Part shown: in pieces, positions 41,433-48,963 of the stretch
How positions within the stretch are numbered: position 1 is the stretch's first letter
Layout: every line of letters begins with the position of its first letter
DNA from: Amycolatopsis coloradensis
Lineage (GTDB): Bacteria > Actinomycetota > Actinomycetes > Mycobacteriales > Pseudonocardiaceae
Direction of reading: 5' to 3'
Length of the DNA stretch: 64,000 bases
Assembly: GCF_001953865.1 (NCBI RefSeq)
Contig: NZ_MQUQ01000015.1
Coordinates: 418,026 to 482,025 of the forward strand
The notes under the pieces: generated by a model
Seen by the model: the letters and a program-made list of their open reading frames with translations, nothing else
Told to the model about the DNA's origin: nothing
Databases searched by the model: none
Made by a program: the position numbers and the translations under genes

Positions 41433-43165
41433 GCGTCTGGGGCCTCTACCGCTCGGCGCTGGCCGGGCAGTGGAGAGGCGGGCTGGTACTGCTGGCCTGT
41501 TCCGTGCTCGAGAGCGCGCCCGCGTTCTTGTCCGGTCGCCTGGTCGAACTCGCGGTTGACGAGGGGTTTGCCGCGGGTCGGCCAGGCACCGGACTGCGTT
41601 GGCTCGCGATCTTCGGCCTGGTCGCCGTAATCGGCGCGTGGGGTTCGCGGCTGGTGTGGCATCAGCTCGGCAAGGTCGTCGAGCCGTTGCGCGACGCGCT
41701 GGTGACCGCCGTCGTCCGTGGTGTCCTGCACGATCCGTCGCCACCGCGGAACCAGCCGGACGCCAGCGGCGTCGCCCGCATCACCCAGCACGTCGAAGTG
41801 GTCCGCGACGCCACGGCCGGGCTGCTGGTGCAGGCACGCGGGATGATCGTGACGACGTTCGCGGCGCTGGCCGGGCTGTTCACCGTCGCCGGTTCGCTCG
41901 CGCTGATCGTCGCGATCCCGGTGGTGGTAGCGATCGGAGTGTTCGCCTGCCTGCTGCCGTCGCTGGCCCGCCGTCAGCGCGCGCTCGCGCTGGCCGACGA
42001 GCGGACCGCCGAGGTCGCGGGCGCGTCGCTGTCCGGTATGCGTGACGTCGTCGCCTGCGGTGCGGAACCCCTTGCCGCGCTTCAGCTCTACGACGCCATC
42101 GACACGCAGGCGAAGGCGGCCGTGCGGGTGGCGCGGTCCGGGGCGGCCCGGTCGGTGGTGATCGCGACCGGTGCCTTCGTGCCGCTGCTGCTGGCGTTGC
42201 TGGTGGCGCCGGGCATGGTCAGGGACGGCGTGCTCACCGCGGGCGCCGCGCTCGGCGCGCTCGTCTACCTCGCGACGACGATGCAGCCGGCGTTGCGAGG
42301 GCTGGCCGCGACCGCGAGCACCGTGGTGCTGCGGCTGATCGTCGCGCTGCGGCGGCTGGCGGAGACCGCGGAGGCCGAGCCGGAGGCGGACGGCACGGCC
42401 GAACCCGACGGGACCGCCATCTACGTACGCGACCTGGCCTTCAGCTGGGGTGCGGCGGCGGAACCGGTGGTGCGCGGGCTGGATCTGCATCTGCGGCCCG
42501 GTGAGCGCCTCGCGGTGGTGGGGCCGAGCGGAATCGGCAAGTCGACCTTGGCCGGGCTCCTGACCGGGATGCTCGAACCGCAGGCGGGCCGGGTGCTGCT
42601 CGGCGGCGTCCCGGTCCGGGAGATCCCGGCGGCGCTGCGGCACCGGATGATCGCGCTGATCCCGCAGGAGGCCTACGTCTTCGCCGGGTCCGTGCGGGAC
42701 AACACCGGCCTGTTCGCGCAGGCCGCGATGGACGCCGAACTCTGGGCGGCCGTCACCGCCGTCGGGGCGGAACCGCTGGTCACGCGGCTGGGCGGGCTCG
42801 ACGGCGAAATCGGGCACGGGACGCTGTCCGCGGGTGAGGCGCAGCTGATCGCGCTCGCGCGGGTGTACGCGAGCGACGCGGGCATCGTCGTCCTCGACGA
42901 GGCGACGTCGCATCTCGACCCGCCCGCCGAGGCCCGCGCGGAACGGGCGTTCGCCGAGCGGGGCGGGATCCTGATCGTGATCGCGCACCGGCTGACGTCG
43001 GCGTTGCGCGCGGACCGGGTCCTGGTGATGGACGGCAAGGAGACGGCGCTGGGCACCCACCTCGAACTCATGGACCGGTCCCCGCGCTACGCCCAGCTCA
43101 TGCACGCGTGGGCGCCGCGGCTACCCCAGCCCAGTGCGCAGTTCTTCCAGCGCGCCCCGGAGTAG
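41429..43165 (+). CDS. ABC transporter, fused permease/ATPase (RamB-like partner)
   Basis: The protein (578 aa) starts at the GTG of the GTGA overlap. The membrane domain spans residues 10-310. The ATPase has Walker A 'GPSGIGKS' (about 364), a degenerate signature, 'LSAGEAQLIALARVYA', Walker B 'IVVLDEATSHLD' and 'IVIAHRLTSA'. The Glu after Walker B is present here but replaced by Asp in the partner (LDDA), so this heterodimer may have one consensus and one degenerate catalytic site. It completes the lanthipeptide cluster and ends convergently on the thioesterase gene, overlapping it by 45 bp. Confidence 0.9.
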   Translation: MSVWGLYRSALAGQWRGGLVLLACSVLESAPAFLSGRLVELAVDEGFAAGRPGTGLRWLAIFGLVAVIGAWGSRLVWHQLGKVVEPLRDALVTAVVRGVLHDPSPPRNQPDASGVARITQHVEVVRDATAGLLVQARGMIVTTFAALAGLFTVAGSLALIVAIPVVVAIGVFACLLPSLARRQRALALADERTAEVAGASLSGMRDVVACGAEPLAALQLYDAIDTQAKAAVRVARSGAARSVVIATGAFVPLLLALLVAPGMVRDGVLTAGAALGALVYLATTMQPALRGLAATASTVVLRLIVALRRLAETAEAEPEADGTAEPDGTAIYVRDLAFSWGAAAEPVVRGLDLHLRPGERLAVVGPSGIGKSTLAGLLTGMLEPQAGRVLLGGVPVREIPAALRHRMIALIPQEAYVFAGSVRDNTGLFAQAAMDAELWAAVTAVGAEPLVTRLGGLDGEIGHGTLSAGEAQLIALARVYASDAGIVVLDEATSHLDPPAEARAERAFAERGGILIVIAHRLTSALRADRVLVMDGKETALGTHLELMDRSPRYAQLMHAWAPRLPQPSAQFFQRAPE

Positions 43166-43540
43166 ACCTTCGACGGCGACCGGGCGCCGGGATTCGCGAT
43201 CGACGAAGACGTGCACGAAGTGCCCCTCCGCGATCACCGTCTCCTTCGAGTACATCCCCACCTCGTAGCGGACACTCGACCGGCCGAGATGCCCGACCCG
43301 CAGGCCGACCTCGAGTTCTCCCGGGAACGACACCGAAGCGTGGTACTTGCACTGCGATTCCACGCACAGCCCGATGACGCCGCCGGTCTCGATGTCGAGC
43401 CCGCCCCGTTCGATCAGCCAGGTGTTGATCACGGTGTCCATCACCGAATAGTGGACGACGTTGTTGACGTGCCCGTAGACGTCGTTGTCCTTCCACCGCA
43501 ACGGAACCGTCTGCCAGTGCGGGTATCCGGCGGTCACCAC
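43121..43540 (-). CDS. hotdog-fold acyl-CoA thioesterase
   Basis: The protein (139 aa) has the 4-hydroxybenzoyl-CoA thioesterase-like pattern 'RWKDNDVYGHVNNVVHYSVM' near the N-terminus (Asp in D-V-Y-G-H-V-N-N as the catalytic element) and beta strands in 'CKYHASVSFPGELEVGLRVG'. It probably hydrolyses short- or medium-chain acyl-CoA. It is 7 bp overlapped with the upstream alcohol dehydrogenase gene, so an operon is likely. Its 3' end overlaps the ABC transporter gene. Confidence 0.88.
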   Translation of the reverse strand: MVTAGYPHWQTVPLRWKDNDVYGHVNNVVHYSVMDTVINTWLIERGGLDIETGGVIGLCVESQCKYHASVSFPGELEVGLRVGHLGRSSVRYEVGMYSKETVIAEGHFVHVFVDRESRRPVAVEGLLRGALEELRTGLG

Positions 43541-44820
43541 AGTTCCACCGAATCCCGCAGGATCCCGGCGAGGTCCTCATCGGACGCTTCGCGCGGCGCG
43601 GTCGCCAGCAGGCGTTGTTGTTTCACCGTGCCGGAAACCAGGGAGTCCACATCGGACCCGGTGTAGCCGACGGCGCCGATCCCGTTGGGGATACCGATCT
43701 CCCGCATGATCCGCCGCAGTACCGCGGGCAGGTGGTCTTGCGGATCGCCCGGCCATTCGTAGTCAGGGGCGAGCAGCCGCGCCACCTGAAGATGCCGGTC
43801 CGGGCAGGCGTCGAAAGTGAAGCGGAACGCGGCGGGCGCCGTCAAGGACACCGCCATCCCGTGCGGCACCATCGGCTCCTCACCCGGATAGCCGGCGGGA
43901 TGGAATCCCCGGACCTGCCCGGCGATCGGATACGCGTTGGCGTGCGGGATGTGCACACCGGCGTTGCCGAACCCGAGCCCGGCGAACGTCGCCGCGAGCG
44001 CCATCGCCTCGCGCGCCTTCAGGTCCGAGCCGTCGCGCACGGCCGCGGGCAGCGCCCACGACAGCAGCCGCAGCGACTGCTCGGCGAACATGTCGGCCAG
44101 CGGATTCGCGCCACAGTAAGGAACCCGGTCCTCCGGGCGTTTGCGGTCGAACTCGGTGTACGGCTTGGCCGTGTAGCTTTCCGCGGCGTGGCAAAGGATG
44201 TCCATGCCGCTCGCCGCGGTGACCTCCGGCGGCTGCGAAACCGTCAGCCTCGGGTCGACCACGGCGAGACTCGGCCGCAGCTTCAGCTGGCTGATGCCGC
44301 TCTTCACCCGCAGTGACAGCACGTCCAGCACGCACACCGTGGTGCTCTCCGAACCGGTGCCGGTGGTGGTCGGCACCGCGACCAGCGGTTTCAGCGGCGC
44401 GCTCGGCGCGCGGCCGCCACCGACCGGCGCGTTGACGTAGTCCATCAGGTCGCCGTCGTTGCTGGTCAACAGGTTCACCGCCTTCGCGGTGTCGATGGCC
44501 GACCCGCCGCCGACGGCGACGAACGCGTCCCACTCGCCCTGTCCTCTGGCGAAGTCGACGGCCTTCCGCATGCTGACGTCGGTCGGCTCGACGTGCACGC
44601 CGTCGAAGACGACCGCTTCGATGCCGTAGGTCCCGATGCCTTCGGCGATCCGTCGCGGCCAGCCTGTCGCGGCGACACCCGGGTCGGTCAGCACGAGCAC
44701 CCGGCGGGCACCGTACCGCGTGAGGTCGTAACCGATCTCGTCGCTCGACCCGGCGCCGTACTTCAAGGCCGGTGCGCCGTAAGTGAAAACAGTTTCACGT
44801 CCTGCGGTGGCTGAGGTCAC
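43534..44820 (-). CDS. iron-containing alcohol dehydrogenase
   Basis: The protein (428 aa) has an N-terminal NAD-binding half ('SDEIGYDLTRYGARRVLVLT', GGGSAID in 'FVAVGGGSAIDTAKAVNLL') and a C-terminal helical metal half with 'AESYTAK', 'GVHIPHANAYPIAGQVRGF' (His ligands) and 'MVPHGMAVSLTAPA'. This is the Fe-ADH family (group III). It probably reduces an aldehyde or ketone, or oxidises the alcohol. It is divergent from a ThDP-dependent decarboxylase-like gene. A decarboxylase forming an aldehyde followed by this reductase is a plausible pathway, but the substrate is unknown. Confidence 0.87.
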   Translation of the reverse strand: MTSATAGRETVFTYGAPALKYGAGSSDEIGYDLTRYGARRVLVLTDPGVAATGWPRRIAEGIGTYGIEAVVFDGVHVEPTDVSMRKAVDFARGQGEWDAFVAVGGGSAIDTAKAVNLLTSNDGDLMDYVNAPVGGGRAPSAPLKPLVAVPTTTGTGSESTTVCVLDVLSLRVKSGISQLKLRPSLAVVDPRLTVSQPPEVTAASGMDILCHAAESYTAKPYTEFDRKRPEDRVPYCGANPLADMFAEQSLRLLSWALPAAVRDGSDLKAREAMALAATFAGLGFGNAGVHIPHANAYPIAGQVRGFHPAGYPGEEPMVPHGMAVSLTAPAAFRFTFDACPDRHLQVARLLAPDYEWPGDPQDHLPAVLRRIMREIGIPNGIGAVGYTGSDVDSLVSGTVKQQRLLATAPREASDEDLAGILRDSVELW

Positions 44821-44899
44821 GTTTTCGTGCTCCCTTGCTCGAACACGTTCCGATATCGGACATTCTGCCGCCCCGGGGTTGCCGGAATCGAAAGATCAC

Positions 44900-44938
44900 T
44901 TGACGGCACCGATCACCGCCCGCCTAAGCTCGTACTCA
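44900..44938 (+). promoter_or_regulatory. probable promoter of the ThDP enzyme gene
   Basis: ttgacg (44900-44905) and taagct (44925-44930), 19 bp apart, resemble -35 and -10 elements. A start around 44937-44938 would leave almost no leader before the coding region. Confidence 0.4.
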
Positions 44939-46599
44939 TTAGATACCAACCGGGAGCGTCCGTCGCCCAGACGGCCGTGCGGATCCTGACCGAGGCGCGG
45001 ATCCACCGTGTGTACGCGGTGGTGGGTGAGTCCTTCCTTGATCTGTTCGACGCACTGCAACGCGAGCGGTCGATCACCTTCGTCTCGGCGAGGCACGACT
45101 CCGGCGCGGCCTTCATGGCCGAGGCCGAGGGCAAGCTCACCGAGCATCCCGCGGTCCTGCTGGCGGGCCGCGGCCCGAGCGCGGCGAACCTCGCGATCGG
45201 TGTCTCCACGGCGTACCAGGACGAGAGCCCGATGGTCGTGCTCCTGGAGAACCCGCCGTCCAGCCCCGGCCGGACCAGCGAACTGCCCACCGCGGACCTG
45301 ACCGCGATGTTCGAACCCCTCGTAAAATGGCTTGGCCGCGCGGAATCCCCGGACGAGGTCCCCGATCTGCTGGTCGAGGCGCTGACCCGCTGCCGCGAAG
45401 GGCGGCCCGGACCCACCGTCGTCGCCGTCCCCGCCGACTTCTGGGGCGTCCCGTTCGACTCGGCCAAACCTGTCGCCGCCGTGAAGCCGCCGGCCACCGG
45501 CGCGCTCGGCAGGACCGCCGAGGCGGTCGCGCAGCTGGTCGACGAAGCCAGATACCCGGTGGTCATCGTCGGTGGCCGGGCCCGCGCGGGGCGGGAAGAG
45601 CTGATCGCCGTCGCCGACGAGCTCGCGCTCCCGGTGTACAACGCGTTCCGCCGCCAGGACGCCTTCCCCGAGAACCACGCGCGCTACGCCGGCCACCTCG
45701 GCATCGGCATCCCGGCGCGGCAGCTCGACGCGCTGGAACGCGCCGACCTCGTGCTCGCGCTGGGTACGCAGCTCGACGAGGTCACCACCCAGTCCTTCCG
45801 CTATCCGACGCCGTCGCAGACGCTGGTGCTGGTCGGCACCGGGATCGAGCCCGCCCGGCGCGGTGGCCTGACCTTCCGGGTCGACTCCGAGGTCGAGCCG
45901 TTCCTGCGTGAACTGCGCAACGTCGCCTCGCCGCGGACCCGCCGCGCGTCGGCCGCGAACGCCGCCGTGCACACCTTCATGACACCGCCCGACACCAGCG
46001 GCGCCACCCGCGTCCACCCCGCCGACGTCATCCGCGCGGTGCGCAAGCTCGCGCCCGAGGACGCGATCGTGACCAGTGACGCGGGCAACTTCGCCCAGTT
46101 CATGCACCGCTACTGGTGCTTCACGGCGCCGCGCAGCCAGCTGGGCCCGAGCAACGCGGCCATGGGCTACGCGGTCCCCGCGGCGATCGCGGCGAAACTC
46201 GCCGAGCCGCGCCGGACGGTGATCGCGATGGCCGGCGACGGCGGCGCGCTGATGACCGGGCAGGAGATCGAGACCGCGGTCCGCTACCGCGTGCCGGTGA
46301 CCGTCCTGGTGTTCCAGAACGGACTGCACGGTCCGCTCGCCGTGCACCAGGCGCGCAAGCACGGACGGCTGTCGGGGGTCACTGTCCCCACCACCGATTT
46401 CGCGTCGTGGGCACGGGGGCTCGGCGCCGCCGGGTACACCGTGGACGACCGTGAGGAGCTGGAGCCGATCATCGCGAGCGCGCTGGTCCGGCAACGGCCG
46501 TGTGTGATCGACATCAGGACGGATCCGGACGTGGTGACCCCGGACATCCGGCTGACCAGCCTGCTGAGCGCCACGAGGCCGCAGCAGGGCGGCCAGTAG
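44938..46599 (+). CDS. ThDP-dependent decarboxylase / acetolactate synthase-like enzyme
   Basis: The protein (about 553 aa) has the three-domain ThDP layout. The N-terminal PYR domain has 'VRILTEARIHRVYAVVGESF' with an active-site Glu-like region ('ISFVSARHDSGAAFMAEAEG'-type segment). The central TPP_M domain contains 'VVIVGGRARAGREELIAVAD'. The C-terminal PP domain has the Mg motif 'IAMAGDGGALMTGQEIETAV' (GDG-x24-N). No canonical start lies exactly where the family begins: an ATT at 44938 or the GTG at 44977 are options, and the first seems a poor start codon. Product specificity is unclear. It is divergent from the Fe-alcohol dehydrogenase. Confidence 0.78.
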   Translation: MRYQPGASVAQTAVRILTEARIHRVYAVVGESFLDLFDALQRERSITFVSARHDSGAAFMAEAEGKLTEHPAVLLAGRGPSAANLAIGVSTAYQDESPMVVLLENPPSSPGRTSELPTADLTAMFEPLVKWLGRAESPDEVPDLLVEALTRCREGRPGPTVVAVPADFWGVPFDSAKPVAAVKPPATGALGRTAEAVAQLVDEARYPVVIVGGRARAGREELIAVADELALPVYNAFRRQDAFPENHARYAGHLGIGIPARQLDALERADLVLALGTQLDEVTTQSFRYPTPSQTLVLVGTGIEPARRGGLTFRVDSEVEPFLRELRNVASPRTRRASAANAAVHTFMTPPDTSGATRVHPADVIRAVRKLAPEDAIVTSDAGNFAQFMHRYWCFTAPRSQLGPSNAAMGYAVPAAIAAKLAEPRRTVIAMAGDGGALMTGQEIETAVRYRVPVTVLVFQNGLHGPLAVHQARKHGRLSGVTVPTTDFASWARGLGAAGYTVDDREELEPIIASALVRQRPCVIDIRTDPDVVTPDIRLTSLLSATRPQQGGQ

Positions 46600-46606
46600 T
46601 CGCCGA

Positions 46607-46633
46607 TCCGCCGACTGCCGGGCGGACTTTTTT
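46607..46633 (+). terminator. rho-independent terminator of the ThDP gene
   Basis: A 6-bp stem, tccgcc/ggcgga, has an 8-nt loop and is followed by c and six T, 8 bp past the stop. Confidence 0.75.
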
Positions 46634-46903
46634 CTCAGGGGATACACAGAAACCCTTGTGAAGCGGCCGTCACCTGCCCCAAGGAGCGGGGAGTCGGTGA
46701 CGACTCGGCCGAGTTTCTTCTCGCGAGATCGGATTTTGTCGGCCGGTCGTGGCACAATCGCGGCAACACCGAGAGTCCGATATGGACCGGGGCGATCACG
46801 GGGTCACCGAACCACGGGGCAGCGGCCGTCCGCCGGTGGGTTGTTGGCACGCGGTACTTCACGCGGGTACTTCGAGCGTTGTGTTGACACAGGGGAGAAA
46901 AAC

Positions 46904-47074
46904 ATGGCTGACGAAAAGCCACAGGAGAGCAAGTCCGTTTCCGGTGTCGTGCCGGTGCAGTTCAGCGCGGACGCGGATACCCATGACATCGCCGTCGTGG
47001 CCAAGAACCGGGAGGCCCTGCGCCGTTCGCCGTTCGGCAGCGAGGTACCGTTGCGTGCGGCGAGTGGCGAATAG
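46904..47074 (+). CDS. small hypothetical protein (56 aa)
   Basis: MADEKPQESKSVSGVVPVQF starts after aggggagaaaaac, a good ribosome-binding site. The product is hydrophilic, with an acidic N-terminus and 'KNREALRRSPFGSEVPLRA' at the C-terminus. No signal peptide, membrane segment or Cys is present. It lies between the terminator after the ThDP gene and the second csp gene. I do not recognise it. It could be a regulatory or RiPP-like peptide, but no maturation gene is near. Confidence 0.6.
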   Translation: MADEKPQESKSVSGVVPVQFSADADTHDIAVVAKNREALRRSPFGSEVPLRAASGE

Positions 47075-47307
47075 CCCAGCGGTAAAGGCCGCTGCGAGGC
47101 CGCGCACACCCGGGTGACGATGCTTGTCGGCCTGCGTGAGGTGTGCTTTACTGTTTCAGGTCTCGATTTTTGTGTTCGTGTTGGTTCACGCTCGCAGAAC
47201 TCAGCGGGCGTAGTGTCTCCTCGTGTTTCCGGGGAAGCAAACCGTCTGGTCATGACCCGGGCTGCCGACGTGGCTTCCTGTTTGTTTGTGTTGCATATGG
47301 AGATTTT

Positions 47308-47511
47308 ATGACTCAGGGCACTGTGAAGTGGTTCAACTCCGAGAAGGGGTTCGGCTTCATCACTCCCGACAACGGCGGCGGCGACGTCTTCGTGCACTAC
47401 AGCGAGATCAAGGGCAACGGCTTCCGTACCCTCGAGGAGAACGCCCGCGTGGAGTTCGAGATCGGGCAGGGCGCGAAGGGTCCGCAGGCCACCTCGGTCA
47501 ACGTGATCTGA
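47308..47511 (+). CDS. cold-shock protein, CspA family (paralogue)
   Basis: The 67-residue protein MTQGTVKWFNSEKGFGFITP has RNP1 (KGFGFI) and RNP2 (VFVHYSEI). It differs from the 27505 copy mainly near the N- and C-termini. A leader of 150-230 bp with T-rich stretches precedes it, as is common for cold-induced mRNAs. A terminator hairpin follows. Confidence 0.95.
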   Translation: MTQGTVKWFNSEKGFGFITPDNGGGDVFVHYSEIKGNGFRTLEENARVEFEIGQGAKGPQATSVNVI

Positions 47512-47524
47512 TCCAGGTTTTCCA

Positions 47525-47567
47525 AGCTGGGCCGTCATCCCCTCGGGGAGGCGGCCCAGCTGCTTTT
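47525..47567 (+). terminator. terminator after the second csp
   Basis: A perfect 10-bp stem, agctgggccg with cggcccagct, has an inner cccc/gggg fold and is followed by gctttt, 13 bp after the stop. Confidence 0.75.
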
Positions 47568-47587
47568 CCGGGGTCTTTCAAGGCCTT

Positions 47588-47785
47588 TCACGGCGAGACC
47601 AATCCGGTCTCGTAGGCCGGCACGATCGCCTGTGCCCGGTCCCGTGACCCGAGTTTCGCCAGTATCCGGCCGACGTACGTCTTCACCGTCTGCGCCGAGA
47701 GCACCAGATCCGCCGCGATCTCCGGACTGGACCGTCCTTTCGCGATCAGCCGCAGCACTTCCGCGCTGGTGGTCTTCGTGGGGAC
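47588..47785 (-). pseudogene. C-terminal LuxR/NarL HTH relic of a response regulator
   Basis: The minus strand encodes 'SAEVLRLIAKGRSSPEIAAD' followed by 'LSAQTVKTYVGRILAKLGSR' and 'DRAQAIVPAYETGLVSP', the HTH of a NarL-type regulator. It is closely similar to the end of the response regulator at 30884. The receiver domain and the usual L-T-x-R-E-x-E start of the HTH are gone upstream of about 47785, where the sequence changes abruptly. Confidence 0.75.
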
Positions 47786-48000
47786 GTTCCTGGCCGACGC
47801 CCGCGCGGTGAGCGGCTCGGCCGAACGGATCCTGCTGGCCCTCGAACTCGCGCTGCTGGTCGTGTTCGTCCGCCGGACCGTGCCTGACCGCAGATCGGGC
47901 ACTTCGGCCCCTAGCCTGGCGATGCAACCCCGTGCAACTCTTTCTTTCGTGGCCCTGAAGTCGTTTCCTTGTAGGGACTTGGCGCGGCACCGGAGGACAT
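47786..48000. other. junction region without intact gene
   Basis: A plus-strand stretch reads 'SGSAERILLALELALLVVFV' (a possible membrane segment) but has no start or ribosome-binding site, so it is probably a relic. The end carries the ggaggac site of the AcoX-like gene. Confidence 0.35.
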
Positions 48001-48882
48001 GTGGGCGAAGCGGTTGCGGGGATCGTGGCGAACCCCGCTTCGGAGCGTGACATCCAGAGTCTGCGTTCGGCACTCCGCGTGGCCGGAGTCGGCCGGGTGA
48101 TGGTGTGGACCGAGGCCGGGAAGATCATCGGCACCGTCCGCCGGATGGTGGACGCGGGAGCGAGCGTGCTCATCTGCCTGGGCGGTGACGGCCTGATGCG
48201 GGCCGCGGCGGCCGCCTGTGGCGACGTCCCGCTCTTGATGCTGCCGATCGCGGCCACCGACGCGCTCCCCGAGCCCACCGTCGCCGGGCTCGCCGCCGGG
48301 CTGCTGGCCACCCATCAGGTGGACCCGGACCTGGTCACGAACCGCGCGACCGTACTCGAGGTCGTCACGAAGGCCCGCCGCGAGATCGCGCTGACCGACG
48401 TCAGCGTGTCGGCCGAAAGCCGCTGGGACCCCGCGTCGCTGACCGAGCTGTACTGCACGTTCGCCGTGCCGGACGGAATCGGCCTGTCGAGCATCCCCGG
48501 CAGGCTCTGCCCCAGTCCGAAGTCCACTGTGGACGGTGTCGCGGTCTCGCTCGGGCCGGTCGAGGAGACACCGTACGTCGTGCAGGCGCCGATCGCGCCC
48601 GGTGTGGTCCGGGCGGTGGGCGTCCGGGGCTGGAGCGTGCTGCATCCCGGCGTCCGGGTCGACCTCGCCGCCGCCGGTGGCTCCATCGCTGTCGACGGTG
48701 AGCCGCACTTCGTGCTGAAACAAGGAGAGAGCGCTTTCGTCGAGCTGAAGCCCGACGGCCCGTGGTCGGTCGACGTCCGCGCCGTGATGGCCGAAGCGAC
48801 CAGGAAAGGCCTGCTCCTGGGGCGGAAGCCGAAGGGGGCCTTTCCGGCGTCCCACTTGGTGGAAGCGCCCTTCTCCGGGTAA
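48001..48882 (+). CDS. AcoX-like ATP-NAD kinase family protein
   Basis: The protein (293 aa) starts at a GTG after ggaggacat. It has the NAD-kinase fold's 'SVLICLGGDGLMRAAAAACG' (GGDG motif) near residue 60 and otherwise follows the AcoX subgroup (N-terminal 'AGIVANPASERDIQSLRSAL'). AcoX proteins occur with acetoin catabolism genes, where their role is unclear; kinase activity is not established. Here it precedes an AcoR-like regulator by about 80 bp on the same strand, but no acoABC dehydrogenase genes follow. Confidence 0.83.
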   Translation: MGEAVAGIVANPASERDIQSLRSALRVAGVGRVMVWTEAGKIIGTVRRMVDAGASVLICLGGDGLMRAAAAACGDVPLLMLPIAATDALPEPTVAGLAAGLLATHQVDPDLVTNRATVLEVVTKARREIALTDVSVSAESRWDPASLTELYCTFAVPDGIGLSSIPGRLCPSPKSTVDGVAVSLGPVEETPYVVQAPIAPGVVRAVGVRGWSVLHPGVRVDLAAAGGSIAVDGEPHFVLKQGESAFVELKPDGPWSVDVRAVMAEATRKGLLLGRKPKGAFPASHLVEAPFSG

Positions 48883-48963
48883 GCCTCGCCCAGGTCACAG
48901 AGACCTTCCGAACGCCGGATCACCCGGGCACACTGGCCGAAACGGACCAAAGGAGTGGGCCAG

